DNA of 64,000 nucleotides from Rhodobacteraceae bacterium EL53 (lineage in GTDB: Bacteria; Pseudomonadota; Alphaproteobacteria; Rhodobacterales; Rhodobacteraceae), in NCBI GenBank assembly GCA_900313015.1, contig OMPR01000013.1, forward strand, positions 588,725-652,724, read 5' to 3'. This document shows, piece after piece, positions 17,712-28,047 of the stretch. Numbering within the stretch: position 1 is the first letter of the stretch; the number at the start of each line of letters is the position of its first letter. The translations under genes were made by a program, and so were the position numbers. Under the pieces are notes generated by a model. The model was not told where the DNA came from. It saw only the letters and a list, made by a program, of their open reading frames with translations, and did no database searches.

Positions 17712-18931
17712 TGAGCGGCCTGTTCGGCATTAGTTTGCAAAAGGGTGTCGACCCGTTCGGTGACATAGTCCAATCCGTCCAGCAAGCCATCTGTCATTGC
17801 CTGCGAGGGAAGAGGCTGATTACTCAGGTTGCGGATGGCCCGGATCATCGCTTCGGGTGTTAACCCATCACGGTTTTCGTCCAGCATGCGCACAAGCCCC
17901 AGTTTTTCCGCACGCGAGGCCCGCAGCCACTGTTCGAGGCGCGGTACAGTGCGGGGGACAATTACGGCGCGTTTGTCGAAAGACAGAACTTCGCAAAAGG
18001 TATTGTACCCACCCATGCAGACTACACCTTGAGCACCGGCAAAAAGGGTTTCGATTTGCGATTCAAAACCAACGGCAGTTACACGGCCATTCAGGGCTTC
18101 GACGCGTTCTTCGAAATCAGCACGTAATTCACCGGACAGGAAGGGCCCATAAACAAGGACAGCGCGGGGTGATAGGTTGGGGTCTTGCTCATAGGCGGAC
18201 AAGACCAGGTTGACCATGGCTTTGCCATCGCCACCGCCGCCCGGGGTGATCAGGATATAGGGGACCTCGGGCGAGATGCCAATCGGCCCCAGGTCGCGGC
18301 GCAAATATCCTGTCCAATGCATGCGGGCTTGGGTTTCTATGCTGAGAGGTAGGCCAGCAGTCGGATCATAGATCGACTTCATGCCATAGACCCAAATTTC
18401 ATCGTAGAACTTTTCGGTTGCCTCAACCGCGCCTTTGCGGGCCCATTCGGTTGCCAGAACTTCGGGCTCATCCAGAACGTCACGTAGGCCCAAGATCAGC
18501 TTGGACCGTCCGCAGTCTTGCAACATTTCCAGTGTCGGCAACAATTCACCTCGAAACCCTGTGGGCTCTTTGTCGACAATCAGAATGTCAGGATCGTATT
18601 GCTGCGCGGTCGTGCGAATAATCCCAGAACGTAAATCCGTGACCTCATCGATTCCCATCCCGATGGTTTGAGAGGCATAGCTTCCGTCGCTGCGCTTGGT
18701 CACGCCGGGCAGTCGAACATGATCCACCCGACGTGGAAAGGTGAACCGTCCGGCAACGGGCGACCCAGTCAAGATCAACGCAGACGCTGAGGGATCAGCT
18801 TGCGTGATGGCACTGGCCAGTGCCCGGGATCGTCGTAAATGGCCCAACCCAAATGTGTCGTGGCTGTAAAGCATAACGCGCGGGGCCCGAGGTTCTGCAC
18901 CAACGGGGCGATCCTTCATGTCTTTCGTCAT
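17708..18931 (-). CDS. Predicted glycosyltransferase (COG4671-like), first gene of cluster
   Basis: 407-aa protein with VMLYSHDTFGLGHLRRSRAL near the N-terminus and CMGGYNTFCEVLSF in the C-terminal half, matching the uncharacterised COG4671 glycosyltransferases. I chose ATG 18931 where family-like sequence begins; an in-frame ATG at 19000 would add 23 residues and cannot be excluded. It leads the seven-gene run, so the promoter should lie in the 452-bp gap upstream. Confidence 0.75.
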   Translation of the reverse strand: MTKDMKDRPVGAEPRAPRVMLYSHDTFGLGHLRRSRALASAITQADPSASALILTGSPVAGRFTFPRRVDHVRLPGVTKRSDGSYASQTIGMGIDEVTDLRSGIIRTTAQQYDPDILIVDKEPTGFRGELLPTLEMLQDCGRSKLILGLRDVLDEPEVLATEWARKGAVEATEKFYDEIWVYGMKSIYDPTAGLPLSIETQARMHWTGYLRRDLGPIGISPEVPYILITPGGGGDGKAMVNLVLSAYEQDPNLSPRAVLVYGPFLSGELRADFEERVEALNGRVTAVGFESQIETLFAGAQGVVCMGGYNTFCEVLSFDKRAVIVPRTVPRLEQWLRASRAEKLGLVRMLDENRDGLTPEAMIRAIRNLSNQPLPSQAMTDGLLDGLDYVTERVDTLLQTNAEQAAQ

Positions 18932-19383
18932 GGGTGACCCTGCATTGAATTTCGAAAACCGCCAAAGTGTCTTGTTTGAACACGGAAAGACGCGACACAT
19001 AGGTTGTCCGATGTTTGGTCATCAGACTTCATGTCGTGAGCCGGCGCATGCCGGAGGTGTATTTGTAAGCCGATCGCAATCGGAACAGGATATCCTGCAG
19101 CTTTGCTTCTCATCTCACTCTCTACACTCTGCTTCGGTTTTGTTATGTCCGTGGCCAAGTTGTCGTCGTCGTCTCAGATCGTTTCACCAAGAATTTTCAA
19201 GGCATCTATTGTAACTCTAGTATTGAAATTGGACCCGTTTGAAAACACGATTTTGACAGATGCGGCGAGAGGGCAGAGTGGGCCATGTGCTACACTCGCG
19301 AAATTGTGGTAGCGGGTTGTTTGAACCAACCGGGTACCTCCTGTAAGTTTCGACGATCTTTAAAGAATGAAAGCCTGCTGTAC
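18932..19383. other. 452-bp divergent intergenic region
   Basis: No gene seen. It must hold the promoters of the leftward glycosyltransferase cluster and the rightward mscS-type gene. Two small inverted repeats occur: ccggc-gcat-gccgg (19041-19054) and ccgat-cgca-atcgg (19070-19083). I found no convincing Pho box or other known operator. Confidence 0.5.
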
Positions 19384-21747
19384 ATGATGCAACTTCTTTT
19401 ACGCGCTGTTCTGACACTCGGGGTGCTGTTGATGTCTTTTGCATCCAGTGCAGAGGCTCAATCGGCATTGATTCCCGGCTATGGGGCGAAAACAGCAGAG
19501 ACAGCTACCACTTCCGAAGGGGATTTAGCCACCGCAATACGTGAGGCAACAGAAGCGGGTGCAAGTGTCATCGTCATTGATAGCACTGGAAAATTGGTGT
19601 CGGCAGAGACCAAGGCAAGTGGCGAAAACGCCGCTGATCCCAAAGATCCAATGGGCGATGCGTCTCAATTGATGCGGGCGCAATCTGAATTCGACGAATT
19701 CGTCAAAGCGCTTAATTCCCGATTGCAGGCGCTGCCTTATTCGATTTTCGAAGTTCAGTACATTCTGCGACAGACCAGTCCCGATGGGGAAATCACAACC
19801 TATCTTTGGGTATTTGTGGTTAATATTGTTTTGCTTTTGATCGGTCGTTGGCTGTCGGTTGAAATCTACGGCAAGCGTGTCGCGCGAAAATATGTGGTGT
19901 CGCGGATTATGGAAAACCCGGTGGGATACCGGGATAAGATGCCGTTTCTCGTACTTCGCTTTGTTATTGGTATCGGTGGTACGCTGTTTGCGATGCTTTT
20001 TGCAGCAATCATTGGGCGTGCTATTTTCGGCACTGCCGAGGATGTATCGATCCAATTTACGGTCACTGCAATTTTCACCGGCTTTTTCTTAGCGCGCACC
20101 GTTTCGGATCTTTGGCGCATGGTACTGTCACCGTTCCTCAGCCAATACAGGTTGCCCCCGTTCACCGACAAGGAAGCAAAACGGATATACATTTGGGCCT
20201 CTGTGCTGGCGACCTATGATATTTCTGCGGTCTTGTTTGCGACCTGGGTCGCTGATTTTGGCCTGAACTACAATGTCTATGCGATGGTGTACGGAGTGTT
20301 GACTGCTGTTGGCGTGTTGGGGAACTGCCTGATGGTTGTGTTCAACGCCCATGCCATTTCATCGGCCATCCGTGGCGGGCAGACCCCGGAACAAGTGTCC
20401 TGGATTCTGCGGTTTGTGTCTTATGCTTGGGCCCCTGCTGTCATCGCTTACGTTGGCTTTAGCTGGTTTGCGTTGGCGCTTGATCTGGTGCTTGAGAACC
20501 CGACACCAATCCCGCTGGTGGTGGGGACCTATGGTATATTCATGTCGGTCGTGGTGGCTTATGGTGCACTGAACTATCTGCTCGAGCGCTATTTTGATCG
20601 CACGCGCAAAGTGCAACTGATCAATGAAGAGCTGGCACTGGCTGAAGCCGAAGAAACCGAGCATCGCAAGCCCGCGCCCGTGCATAATGGCTACATCAAT
20701 ACCTTTGAAGATTTGGCCCGACGCGTTGCAGGTATCTTGGCCTTTGTGGTCGGGGCGTATGCATTGTTGGCGATCCTCAATCCGGATGTGGAGTGGGCTG
20801 AGGATCTGCCATTTGAGCGCGCGCTGGATGTGATGGTAATTGTGTTCATCGGCTATGTTGTGTTTCATTTCTTTCGCATCTGGATCGATAGCAAGATTGC
20901 AGAAGAGACCGACGATGTAGAAGAGGGCGAGTTGGGCGACGAAGGGGGCGGCACAAGTGCGAGCCGTTTGGCGACGCTGTTGCCGCTGTTCCGTGGTGCC
21001 ATTCTGGCCGTGGTCGTCGTATCGATTGTTCTGATTGCTTTGATGGAAATGGGGATAAATGTCAGCCCTCTGTTCGCGGGTGCTGGTGTGGTCGGTCTGG
21101 CTGTTGGTTTTGGCTCGCAAACCCTGGTCAGGGACATTTTCTCGGGTGCGTTTTTCCTTTTGGATGATGCGTTTCGGAAAGGGGAGTATATCGACATCGG
21201 AGATGTGAAAGGGACCGTCGAAAAGATCTCGGTCCGGTCTTTCCAGTTGCGCCACCACCTTGGGGCGTTGAACACGATCCCGTTTGGCGAAATCAAAGTG
21301 TTGACCAACTTTTCCCGTGATTGGGTGATTATGAAACTGCCGCTCCGCGTGACCTATGATACGGATGTGGAAAAGGTTCGAAAGTTGATCAAGAACCTTG
21401 GTAAAGAACTGCTACATGACCCAGTGATCGGTGAAAATTTCATTCAACCACTCAAATCGCAGGGTGTTATTGAAATGCAGGACTCAGCGATGATCATCCG
21501 AGTCAAGTTCATGACCAAACCCGGGGATCAATGGTTGGTTCGAAAGCGCGTGTATCAAGACATTCGCGAGCTGTTTGCCCAAGAAGGCATTCATTTTGCT
21601 CACCGCGAAGTGACGGTCCGATTGGCGGATGGAAAGAAAGAAGCTGACTTGACGCCCCAGCAGCGGGAAGCTGTCACAGGCGCTGCGCAGGCGGCAATCG
21701 ACGAAGATTATTTGGACGATATTGGCCCCGGTGGCAGTCACGACTGA
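19384..21747 (+). CDS. Large multi-TM mechanosensitive channel (MscS family, MscK/MscM-like layout)
   Basis: 787-aa inner-membrane protein. A signal peptide (about residues 1-26, ending SSAEA) is followed by a periplasmic stretch, about ten hydrophobic segments, and the MscS core near the C-terminus: pore helix GAGVVGLAVGFGSQTLVRD, the beta domain (GEYIDIGDVKGTVEKIS) and the C-terminal alpha/beta domain. The extra N-terminal helices put it with the large MscS homologues that release solutes under hypo-osmotic stress. Start ATG 19384 (or 19387) gives the signal peptide; the open frame begins 33 codons earlier without good sequence. Confidence 0.88.
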   Translation: MMQLLLRAVLTLGVLLMSFASSAEAQSALIPGYGAKTAETATTSEGDLATAIREATEAGASVIVIDSTGKLVSAETKASGENAADPKDPMGDASQLMRAQSEFDEFVKALNSRLQALPYSIFEVQYILRQTSPDGEITTYLWVFVVNIVLLLIGRWLSVEIYGKRVARKYVVSRIMENPVGYRDKMPFLVLRFVIGIGGTLFAMLFAAIIGRAIFGTAEDVSIQFTVTAIFTGFFLARTVSDLWRMVLSPFLSQYRLPPFTDKEAKRIYIWASVLATYDISAVLFATWVADFGLNYNVYAMVYGVLTAVGVLGNCLMVVFNAHAISSAIRGGQTPEQVSWILRFVSYAWAPAVIAYVGFSWFALALDLVLENPTPIPLVVGTYGIFMSVVVAYGALNYLLERYFDRTRKVQLINEELALAEAEETEHRKPAPVHNGYINTFEDLARRVAGILAFVVGAYALLAILNPDVEWAEDLPFERALDVMVIVFIGYVVFHFFRIWIDSKIAEETDDVEEGELGDEGGGTSASRLATLLPLFRGAILAVVVVSIVLIALMEMGINVSPLFAGAGVVGLAVGFGSQTLVRDIFSGAFFLLDDAFRKGEYIDIGDVKGTVEKISVRSFQLRHHLGALNTIPFGEIKVLTNFSRDWVIMKLPLRVTYDTDVEKVRKLIKNLGKELLHDPVIGENFIQPLKSQGVIEMQDSAMIIRVKFMTKPGDQWLVRKRVYQDIRELFAQEGIHFAHREVTVRLADGKKEADLTPQQREAVTGAAQAAIDEDYLDDIGPGGSHD

Positions 21748-21815
21748 TACTGTATGATCCAGTTTTCGGGGGGCTCCCGCCCCTTCGGAGCGCCTTTGAA
21801 AGGGCACTTCTTAGG

Positions 21816-21825
21816 GTTGGGCGTA
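21816..21825 (+). repeat. gttgggcgta element in a GC-rich palindromic stretch
   Basis: The decamer lies within 21765-21870, a GC-rich non-coding stretch after the channel gene with several short complementary blocks. The same decamer occurs inverted at 4652-4661, also in a convergent gap. It may be a degenerate copy of a dispersed intergenic repeat; two copies are weak evidence. Confidence 0.3.
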
Positions 21826-21873
21826 ACCTCGCTGCGCTCGGGAGGCCGCTCCGATTTGAGGTGTCGGAAAAAC

Positions 21874-21908
21874 AAAGGGGAGGCCGCTGTGCGTTGCCTC
21901 CCCTTTTC
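21874..21908. terminator. Strong bidirectional terminator between mscS-type gene and ABC operon
   Basis: Perfect 11-bp stem aaaggggaggc (21874-21884) with gcctccccttt (21896-21906), 11-nt loop, Ts on the plus strand and Ts on the minus strand from the leading As. It sits between convergent genes and can end both. Confidence 0.88.
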
Positions 21909-21942
21909 GTTTCTATCTGTGCGAGAATATCAATCTTGCGCC

Positions 21943-23097
21943 TTACTGCTGATATGGGTCCAGACTGTCGCGCAGGCCATCGCCGAGGAAATTGAATGCC
22001 AGAACGATGACGATAATCGGGAGCATCGGGATGGCGGTCCAAGGGTAGATCTCGATCGACGCGAGGTTCTGTGCGTCATTGAGCATGACACCCCAACTTA
22101 CAGCAGGTGCGCGCAGGCCAAGACCAAGGAAGCTAAGCGCGGTTTCCCCAAGGATCATCGCAGGAATCGATAGGGTGGCCGACGCGATCAGGTGGCTCAT
22201 AAAGTTCGGCAAGAGGTGTTTGCGGATCACCCGGCCTGAGCTTGCACCCATCATCTCGGCCGCGCGTACATATTCTTCTTCGCGAAGCGAAAGGAATTTG
22301 GCGCGTACCGCACGGGCGAGACCGGGCCAGTCTAGAATACCAAGAATAACTGAGATGATAAAAAACACGGAAACCGGGCCCCAGTTGGATGGGACTGCAG
22401 CAGAAAGAGCCAGCCAGAGCGGCAATTCAGGCAGGGACCGCAGGATTTCAATGATCCGGTTGATAAACCAATCCAACTTACCGCCAAAATAACCCGCCAT
22501 GGAGCCAAGGATGATACCAAGGAAGAATGAGACAGAGATCCCGATCAGACCCACTGTCAGTGACAGCTGAGCCCCATACATGATGCGGCTGAATACATCG
22601 CGCCCTAGACGGTCAGACCCCCACAGAAACAGTGTGGCGCCTTCGGGGGCGCAGAACAGGTGCGTGTCGCTAGGGATCAGGCCGGCGAGGTTGTATTCGC
22701 CTGCCTCGCAAAAGAAACGAATAGGTAACGGGGTGTCCGTGTCCGGCACAAACTTCCACTGAAACGTCTCAAGATCAGCTTCGGCAGTGATTGGGTAGAT
22801 GAAAGGCCCGACAAATTCACCTTCGTGGAACCATTGCACTGATTGGGGTGGGGCATACAGGTGATCTGATTGACGCTCGTTGGGGGTGTATGGCGACAAA
22901 AAGCCGGCAAACGGCAACATCAAATAGCAGAGCAACAAGAAGATGCCGGATATCAGGCCCAATTTGTGAGTTTTGAATTTGCGCCAAATCAGAATCCAAT
23001 TTGGCGCATCCAAATCGCGGCGCTCAAGCTGCTGAATAGAAGCCTGAGGGTCATACGGGGCGTCGTCGACATAGCGACCGTCGGGAAGATGGGTCAT
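21943..23097 (-). CDS. Peptide-type ABC transporter permease (DppC/OppC/YejE-like)
   Basis: 384-aa inner-membrane permease. One N-terminal membrane segment (about residues 48-68) is followed by about 100 periplasmic residues, then the BPD_transp_1 core beginning WGSDRLGRDVFSRIMYGAQ, a typical DppC-family signature, and the EAA loop (EYVRAAEMMGASSGRVI, HLLPN). The long loop after the first segment resembles YejE-type importers of microcin C and oligopeptides. Last gene of the operon; its start overlaps the stop of the partner permease gene. Confidence 0.88.
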   Translation of the reverse strand: MTHLPDGRYVDDAPYDPQASIQQLERRDLDAPNWILIWRKFKTHKLGLISGIFLLLCYLMLPFAGFLSPYTPNERQSDHLYAPPQSVQWFHEGEFVGPFIYPITAEADLETFQWKFVPDTDTPLPIRFFCEAGEYNLAGLIPSDTHLFCAPEGATLFLWGSDRLGRDVFSRIMYGAQLSLTVGLIGISVSFFLGIILGSMAGYFGGKLDWFINRIIEILRSLPELPLWLALSAAVPSNWGPVSVFFIISVILGILDWPGLARAVRAKFLSLREEEYVRAAEMMGASSGRVIRKHLLPNFMSHLIASATLSIPAMILGETALSFLGLGLRAPAVSWGVMLNDAQNLASIEIYPWTAIPMLPIIVIVLAFNFLGDGLRDSLDPYQQ

Positions 23098-24122
23098 GTC
23101 TCACGTCCTTCGTAGCGAATGCGTGGGTCAAGCAAGACCAAAAGAACATCAGAAATCATAGTGCCCATCAGCGTTAGCAGCGCTACAAACATCAGAACAA
23201 AGGCTGACAGAAATTGGTCTTGGGTTTTGAGGGCCGTGAGCAAAGTTGGCCCAATCGTCTGGAGACCAAGAACAACCGACACTAGAACAGACCCGGACAC
23301 CATAGATGGCAGAAGGTTCCCGATGTCAGCAACAAACGGGTTGAAGGCCATGCGCAGGGGGTATTTCGTCAACATGCGCGACGGCGCCATGCCTTTGGCA
23401 ATTGCTGTTTCAACATAAGGTTTTCCAAGCTCATCGAGCAGGTTCGCGCGCAAGCGTTGCATCATGGCAGCTGCGCCCGAAGTCCCGATCACAAAGGTGG
23501 GTACGATCAGGTGGATCAGGATTGAGTTCATCTTTTCAAACGTCATCGGTTCGCCTTCGAACCGAGGATCCATCAGACCACCAATCGGCAGATCAAAGTA
23601 TTTGTGCCCATAGTAGAACATGATCAGCGCGAGCAGAAAGTTTGGTGTAGCAAGGCCCAGATAACCGACAAATGCAGATGTATAGTCGACCCATGTTCGC
23701 GAGCGCGCGGCGGCGAGAACTCCCAATGGCAAGGCAATCATATAGACGAAGAGAACCGCTGCGACATTGACTAAGACCGTAAGCCAAAGGCTCTCACCGA
23801 CAATTTCCGCCACCGGTCGATCAAATTCAAAGGACCATCCAAAGTCGCCTTGTAGCAGGCCGGAAAACCCCTGTGGTCCAGGAATGAAGCCAATCCAGAT
23901 CAGGTATTGTTGGTAAAGTGGACGATCCAACGCGTATTCTTTTCGCAGAAACTCGGCCTTGGCGACGCCTGCTGATTGACCCGATGCGCGCAGTTCAGCG
24001 ATCTGGTTGCTCAGATAATCGCCGGGCGGCAGGTTGATGATGACAAAAACTAGCGCCGACACGACCAGCAGCGTCAGCAGCATGGTCATGAAGCGATAGA
24101 TCGCGTAGCGCAGTATGCTCAT
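23094..24122 (-). CDS. Peptide-type ABC transporter permease (DppB/OppB/YejB-like)
   Basis: 342-aa permease with the DppB-type N-terminus (first membrane segment at about residues 9-30, then INLPPGDYLSNQ) and the core EAA-type loop (KPYVETAIAKGMAPSRML). Forms the membrane channel with the adjacent DppC-type subunit, to which it is coupled by an ATGA overlap. Follows the binding-protein gene by 15 bases. Confidence 0.88.
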   Translation of the reverse strand: MSILRYAIYRFMTMLLTLLVVSALVFVIINLPPGDYLSNQIAELRASGQSAGVAKAEFLRKEYALDRPLYQQYLIWIGFIPGPQGFSGLLQGDFGWSFEFDRPVAEIVGESLWLTVLVNVAAVLFVYMIALPLGVLAAARSRTWVDYTSAFVGYLGLATPNFLLALIMFYYGHKYFDLPIGGLMDPRFEGEPMTFEKMNSILIHLIVPTFVIGTSGAAAMMQRLRANLLDELGKPYVETAIAKGMAPSRMLTKYPLRMAFNPFVADIGNLLPSMVSGSVLVSVVLGLQTIGPTLLTALKTQDQFLSAFVLMFVALLTLMGTMISDVLLVLLDPRIRYEGRET

Positions 24123-24137
24123 GTCTCGCGGTCCTCG

Positions 24138-26054
24138 TTAGTCGGCAACAAAAAATTCGTCGGGGCGGTGAATCCCGAAATGTGCACCGGGTTCCCAAGC
24201 CCAGAGAGCCTTTTGCGGGACATTGCGCATCCGGCTCGAAACAACAATTGGCTGCGGTGCTTCTGCGAGCATTCCAATGCCAAACAGCTGATCCGCATGA
24301 ATTGCCAGCATCCCACGCCAAGCGGTTTCGCGCTCCGCATCGGTGGTCGCGTTTTCCCAAATCTTCAGTAGCTCTAACAAGCGCTGAGCTTCTGGAACAT
24401 CGGGGGCTTCACCGGCGGCACCATTGGTTTGAAAGTGCTGTCCCCATTTGGGCCATGCGAGAAAAACTTGGTCTGTTGGGGCCAGGTAGCCGGGCGAGGT
24501 ATAGGATTGTGGAATTCCGTTATCCCACCCAAACCAGACCGAGGCCATTGAATTTCCGGAATAAACACGGTTGCGCAGGATGTCGCGGTCCAAAGGACGC
24601 ATGACCAGTTTCACACCAATATCGCGCCAGGTGTCTGTCACGATTTGAAGCGCGTTTTCGACTTCTTGGCGTTCGCCAGCGGTTTCAATCACAACTTCCA
24701 TAGGGCGCCCATCAGGCAGCAATCGAATCCCGTTGGCGTTCCGTTTTGTCAACCCGGCTTCATCCAACAGAGCATCGGCGGCCTTTGGATCATAAGCGGC
24801 CCACGCATCCCGGTTTTCCTGCTCAAAAAACGGAGAGGTCGGCAACACCGTCATAGACCCCGGCTTGGCCAATTTGAAATAGAGTGCTTTGTTGATAGTG
24901 TCGCGATCGATCCCCAAAGACAGTGCGCGCCGAACACGGACGTCGCGCAAAACCTCGCGCCACACGTCATCGGCAAAGTTCAGGTTTGGATAAATCGCAA
25001 TCTGTGATGCAACGCCGGTTTGCCAAAGACGGGTTTTGTAATCGCCATCCGCCTCGCCCTTTTTCAGAATAGACACGTCGCGGAAATCAAGGCCGCGTCC
25101 CTGAAGATCGGATTGACCGGCATTGGATTTTGCCGCGACTAGACCCGGTGCGACGATTTCCATTTGGACAATGTCGATATACGGCAACTGAACACCATTG
25201 GTGTCGACACGGTGATAGTAAGGGTTACGCACAAAGTTATGGCGAATTTTCTTACCTGAACTCGCATTCAACCAAGGCTGCAATGTCGGGAGCTCGTGAT
25301 TGTCGAACTTGTACATATTATCGCGTTTGTTGTGCAAAGCGGCCCAGCTTTTGACGCGGGTGTCTTCGACTTCTTCCGCCAGTTGCGCAGGATCCGCATA
25401 ATCCCCGTGATACTGCTTTAGAAACTCAGACGGGCGATAGATGAAAGGGGGGCGCGCTTGCGCCAGCGACTGTAAAAAGTTCGGGTTGGGCTTGGACCAA
25501 GAATAAATTACTGTCAGAGGGTCAGGGAATGATACTTCGGGCAGTTCACCCCCAACACGCAGGAAATCAGGTGGACCTGATGGGCTGAGCATTTCGTGAT
25601 TGGTGACATCCTTCCACCAATATTCGAAATCAGCGGAGGTAAACGGAGATCCGTCTGACCATTTATGCCCCTCACGCAGCCTTAGCGTGAAGGTTTTGTT
25701 GTCCTCGTTTTCAAAGGAGGCAAGAAGGTCAGGAACGAGTTGATAATTTTCATCGTAAATTACCAGACGGGCATAGCCATAGACAACCATCTGGCGGATG
25801 TCCTTCGAGCGGGTGACCATGGTGTTGAGCGTTCCGCCGGGGGTTCCAAGCTCGCGACCACGTGCTTCGAGGTCAACAATGATAGGTTGATCAGGAATTC
25901 GTTCCTGAACCGGGGGAAGGTCGCCAGCATCAACTTCAGCTTGCCAAAAGGTACTTTCCTGCAGTGGTGGAATGCCCTCCGCCCATGCTGGAGAGAGTGC
26001 GCTCAGCAACAGCGAGGCCGCAAGCGAAAGGGATTTGCGGGATGTCTCAAACAT
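24138..26054 (-). CDS. Extracellular solute-binding protein, family 5
   Basis: 638-aa periplasmic binding protein with a signal peptide (about residues 1-25, ending SPAWA). The SBP_bac_5 fold is recognisable from LREGHKWSDGSPFTSADFEYWW and VRRALSLGIDRDTINKALY. It is longer than ordinary oligopeptide-binding proteins and has about 45 additional residues after the signal peptide. The ligand is unknown; a peptide, opine or modified peptide is possible. Overlaps the ATPase gene by 8 bases. Confidence 0.87.
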   Translation of the reverse strand: MFETSRKSLSLAASLLLSALSPAWAEGIPPLQESTFWQAEVDAGDLPPVQERIPDQPIIVDLEARGRELGTPGGTLNTMVTRSKDIRQMVVYGYARLVIYDENYQLVPDLLASFENEDNKTFTLRLREGHKWSDGSPFTSADFEYWWKDVTNHEMLSPSGPPDFLRVGGELPEVSFPDPLTVIYSWSKPNPNFLQSLAQARPPFIYRPSEFLKQYHGDYADPAQLAEEVEDTRVKSWAALHNKRDNMYKFDNHELPTLQPWLNASSGKKIRHNFVRNPYYHRVDTNGVQLPYIDIVQMEIVAPGLVAAKSNAGQSDLQGRGLDFRDVSILKKGEADGDYKTRLWQTGVASQIAIYPNLNFADDVWREVLRDVRVRRALSLGIDRDTINKALYFKLAKPGSMTVLPTSPFFEQENRDAWAAYDPKAADALLDEAGLTKRNANGIRLLPDGRPMEVVIETAGERQEVENALQIVTDTWRDIGVKLVMRPLDRDILRNRVYSGNSMASVWFGWDNGIPQSYTSPGYLAPTDQVFLAWPKWGQHFQTNGAAGEAPDVPEAQRLLELLKIWENATTDAERETAWRGMLAIHADQLFGIGMLAEAPQPIVVSSRMRNVPQKALWAWEPGAHFGIHRPDEFFVAD

Positions 26055-27819
26055 GGCGACGCACCTTATGACCAGGTTCCAATTCGATAAGCGAGGGTAT
26101 CACGGTGTCAGAGAAGCGAAAGGCTTCGCTCCAATTATCTGGAGAGCCGGCCCCTTGAGCAACCAGTTTAAGGTCGATGGGGCGATCGATATCCGGTTCC
26201 GGCTGCGCCGCGATCAGCGCTTTGGTGTAGGGATGTTGGGGGTTATAAAAAAGTGTTTCTGGCGGTGCCTGTTCAATCACCAGACCTTGTCGCATGACCG
26301 CGACTTCGTCTGCGATCCGCGCAACCACTGCCAAATCATGTGAAATGAACAGATAGCTAAGGTTCAGGCGTTCCTGAATCTCTTCAAGCAGCGTTAGAAT
26401 TTGTTCTTGGACAGATACGTCCAGTGCCGACGTCGGTTCATCACACACCAGCAGTGAGGGGTCCAACATCATAGCGCGTGCAATGGACAGGCGCTGACGT
26501 TGACCGCCAGAAAAGGCGTGTGGAAACCGTTTTAGCATGTCCGAATTCAGCCCAACCCGTTGCAGCATTTCTGCTGCTTTGTCACGCTGTTCAGAAGTTG
26601 ACCCGATTTTATGGATCTCAAGTGGCTCGGTCATCGCATCCAAAACCCGCATGCGAGGGCTGAGTGAACTGTAGGGATCCTGAAAGACCATTTGCGCTTC
26701 GCGTTGAAACGCGGTGCGTGCAGCACGTGACATTTGATGAACAGCGATCTGTTGCTCGTCACCGGATGGCCGAAACAGCACTTCGCCACCGGAGTCTGGC
26801 AATTCAGCGCCAAGCGCAATCCGGGCTGCGGTGGTTTTGCCTGATCCACTTTCCCCTACGATGGCCAGTGTTTTACCACGTGCGAGTTTCAGATCGACGC
26901 CCCGACATGCGTGAATTTTGACTTCGGGCTTCCAAGCCGACCCAGCGCGCATCGTATAGGTTTTTGAGACGTTCTTCATCTCGAGGATCAGATCATCGCC
27001 CGGCATAGGCAGGCCGACGGCAGCCCGATCCGGGATGGCGGGGGCAGCGTCGAACAGTTGTTGCGTATAAGGATGAGCAGGTGCGCGCAGTACGTCAGCG
27101 GCAGAGCCGCTTTCCATCACGCGGCCTTTGTGCATAACGACGACCTTTTCGGCCATATTCGCCACAACGCCCAAATCATGGGTCACCAGGATCAGCGCCA
27201 TGCCGGTTTCCTGTTGCAACTCTTTGATAAGCCCCAAAACCTGCGCTTGTGTGGTGACATCCAATGCGGTGGTGGGTTCGTCAGCAATCAATAGATCAGG
27301 TTTGGACACCATAGCCATGGCGATCATAGCGCGCTGGCGCATCCCACCCGACAATTCAAAGGGATAAGATCCGTAGGCACGTTCAGGGTCCGGAAACCCA
27401 ACGCGATCAAACGTTTGCAGAACTTCTCGCTTGGCTTCTTTTTCCGACATCCCGCGATGAAGCCACAACACTTCGCTGACCTGATTGCCAATTTTGTGCA
27501 GTGGTGACAGCGACCGCATCGGTTCCTGAAAGATCATCGAAACCCGATCGCCGCGAATATCTCGCATTTTGCGTTCGCTGAGTTCTGTAAGGGTTAAAGG
27601 AGCCTCACCCCCATTCAGGGTGATCCGACCAGTGGCAATGCGTGCGATGCGTGGCAGAATACGCAAAACCGCCCGGCAGGTAACTGTTTTACCCGAACCA
27701 GATTCGCCAACCAAAGCCAGCGTTTCACCGGGCGCTACCTCAAAATTTACGTTCTGGACGACCGGCTCGGCATCCCCAAACCCAATGCTCAGATTCTCGA
27801 CAGACAACAAAGGGGTCAT
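26047..27819 (-). CDS. Fused double ABC ATPase of peptide-type importer (YejF/GsiA-like)
   Basis: 590-aa protein with two complete ATPase domains. The first has Walker [10 protein letters not shown] (about residues 38-46), signature [16 protein letters not shown] and Walker B LLIADEP; the second has [23 protein letters not shown] and LLVCDEP. Both end in the HPYT oligopeptide-transporter motif. First gene of the leftward importer operon, so its promoter lies in the 228-bp gap shared with the rightward methyltransferase gene. Confidence 0.92.
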   Translation of the reverse strand: MTPLLSVENLSIGFGDAEPVVQNVNFEVAPGETLALVGESGSGKTVTCRAVLRILPRIARIATGRITLNGGEAPLTLTELSERKMRDIRGDRVSMIFQEPMRSLSPLHKIGNQVSEVLWLHRGMSEKEAKREVLQTFDRVGFPDPERAYGSYPFELSGGMRQRAMIAMAMVSKPDLLIADEPTTALDVTTQAQVLGLIKELQQETGMALILVTHDLGVVANMAEKVVVMHKGRVMESGSAADVLRAPAHPYTQQLFDAAPAIPDRAAVGLPMPGDDLILEMKNVSKTYTMRAGSAWKPEVKIHACRGVDLKLARGKTLAIVGESGSGKTTAARIALGAELPDSGGEVLFRPSGDEQQIAVHQMSRAARTAFQREAQMVFQDPYSSLSPRMRVLDAMTEPLEIHKIGSTSEQRDKAAEMLQRVGLNSDMLKRFPHAFSGGQRQRLSIARAMMLDPSLLVCDEPTSALDVSVQEQILTLLEEIQERLNLSYLFISHDLAVVARIADEVAVMRQGLVIEQAPPETLFYNPQHPYTKALIAAQPEPDIDRPIDLKLVAQGAGSPDNWSEAFRFSDTVIPSLIELEPGHKVRRHV

Positions 27820-28047
27820 TCAGGTGATCCACCCGATTGGCCAAAACGCGACATTATATTTCAATACCCCCTAATCTTTGTACGTTACCATCGCTTGGAC
27901 AGACCCGACTCGTCAAACACGATTTTGGGACTAAACGTCACGAAACAGGGAGAATTACATTAACTGTGGCTACACAAGCGCACTGGGATTTGGCATGACA
28001 GGCATATTCGCGGCCATACCGGCCGTCGTCGCAAAGGAGAGTTTGTC

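Noticed and set aside
20359-21258. 299-codon open frame on the minus strand inside the mscS-type gene
   Set aside because: Histidine- and arginine-rich shadow translation with no recognisable motif; the plus strand encodes conserved MscS sequence.
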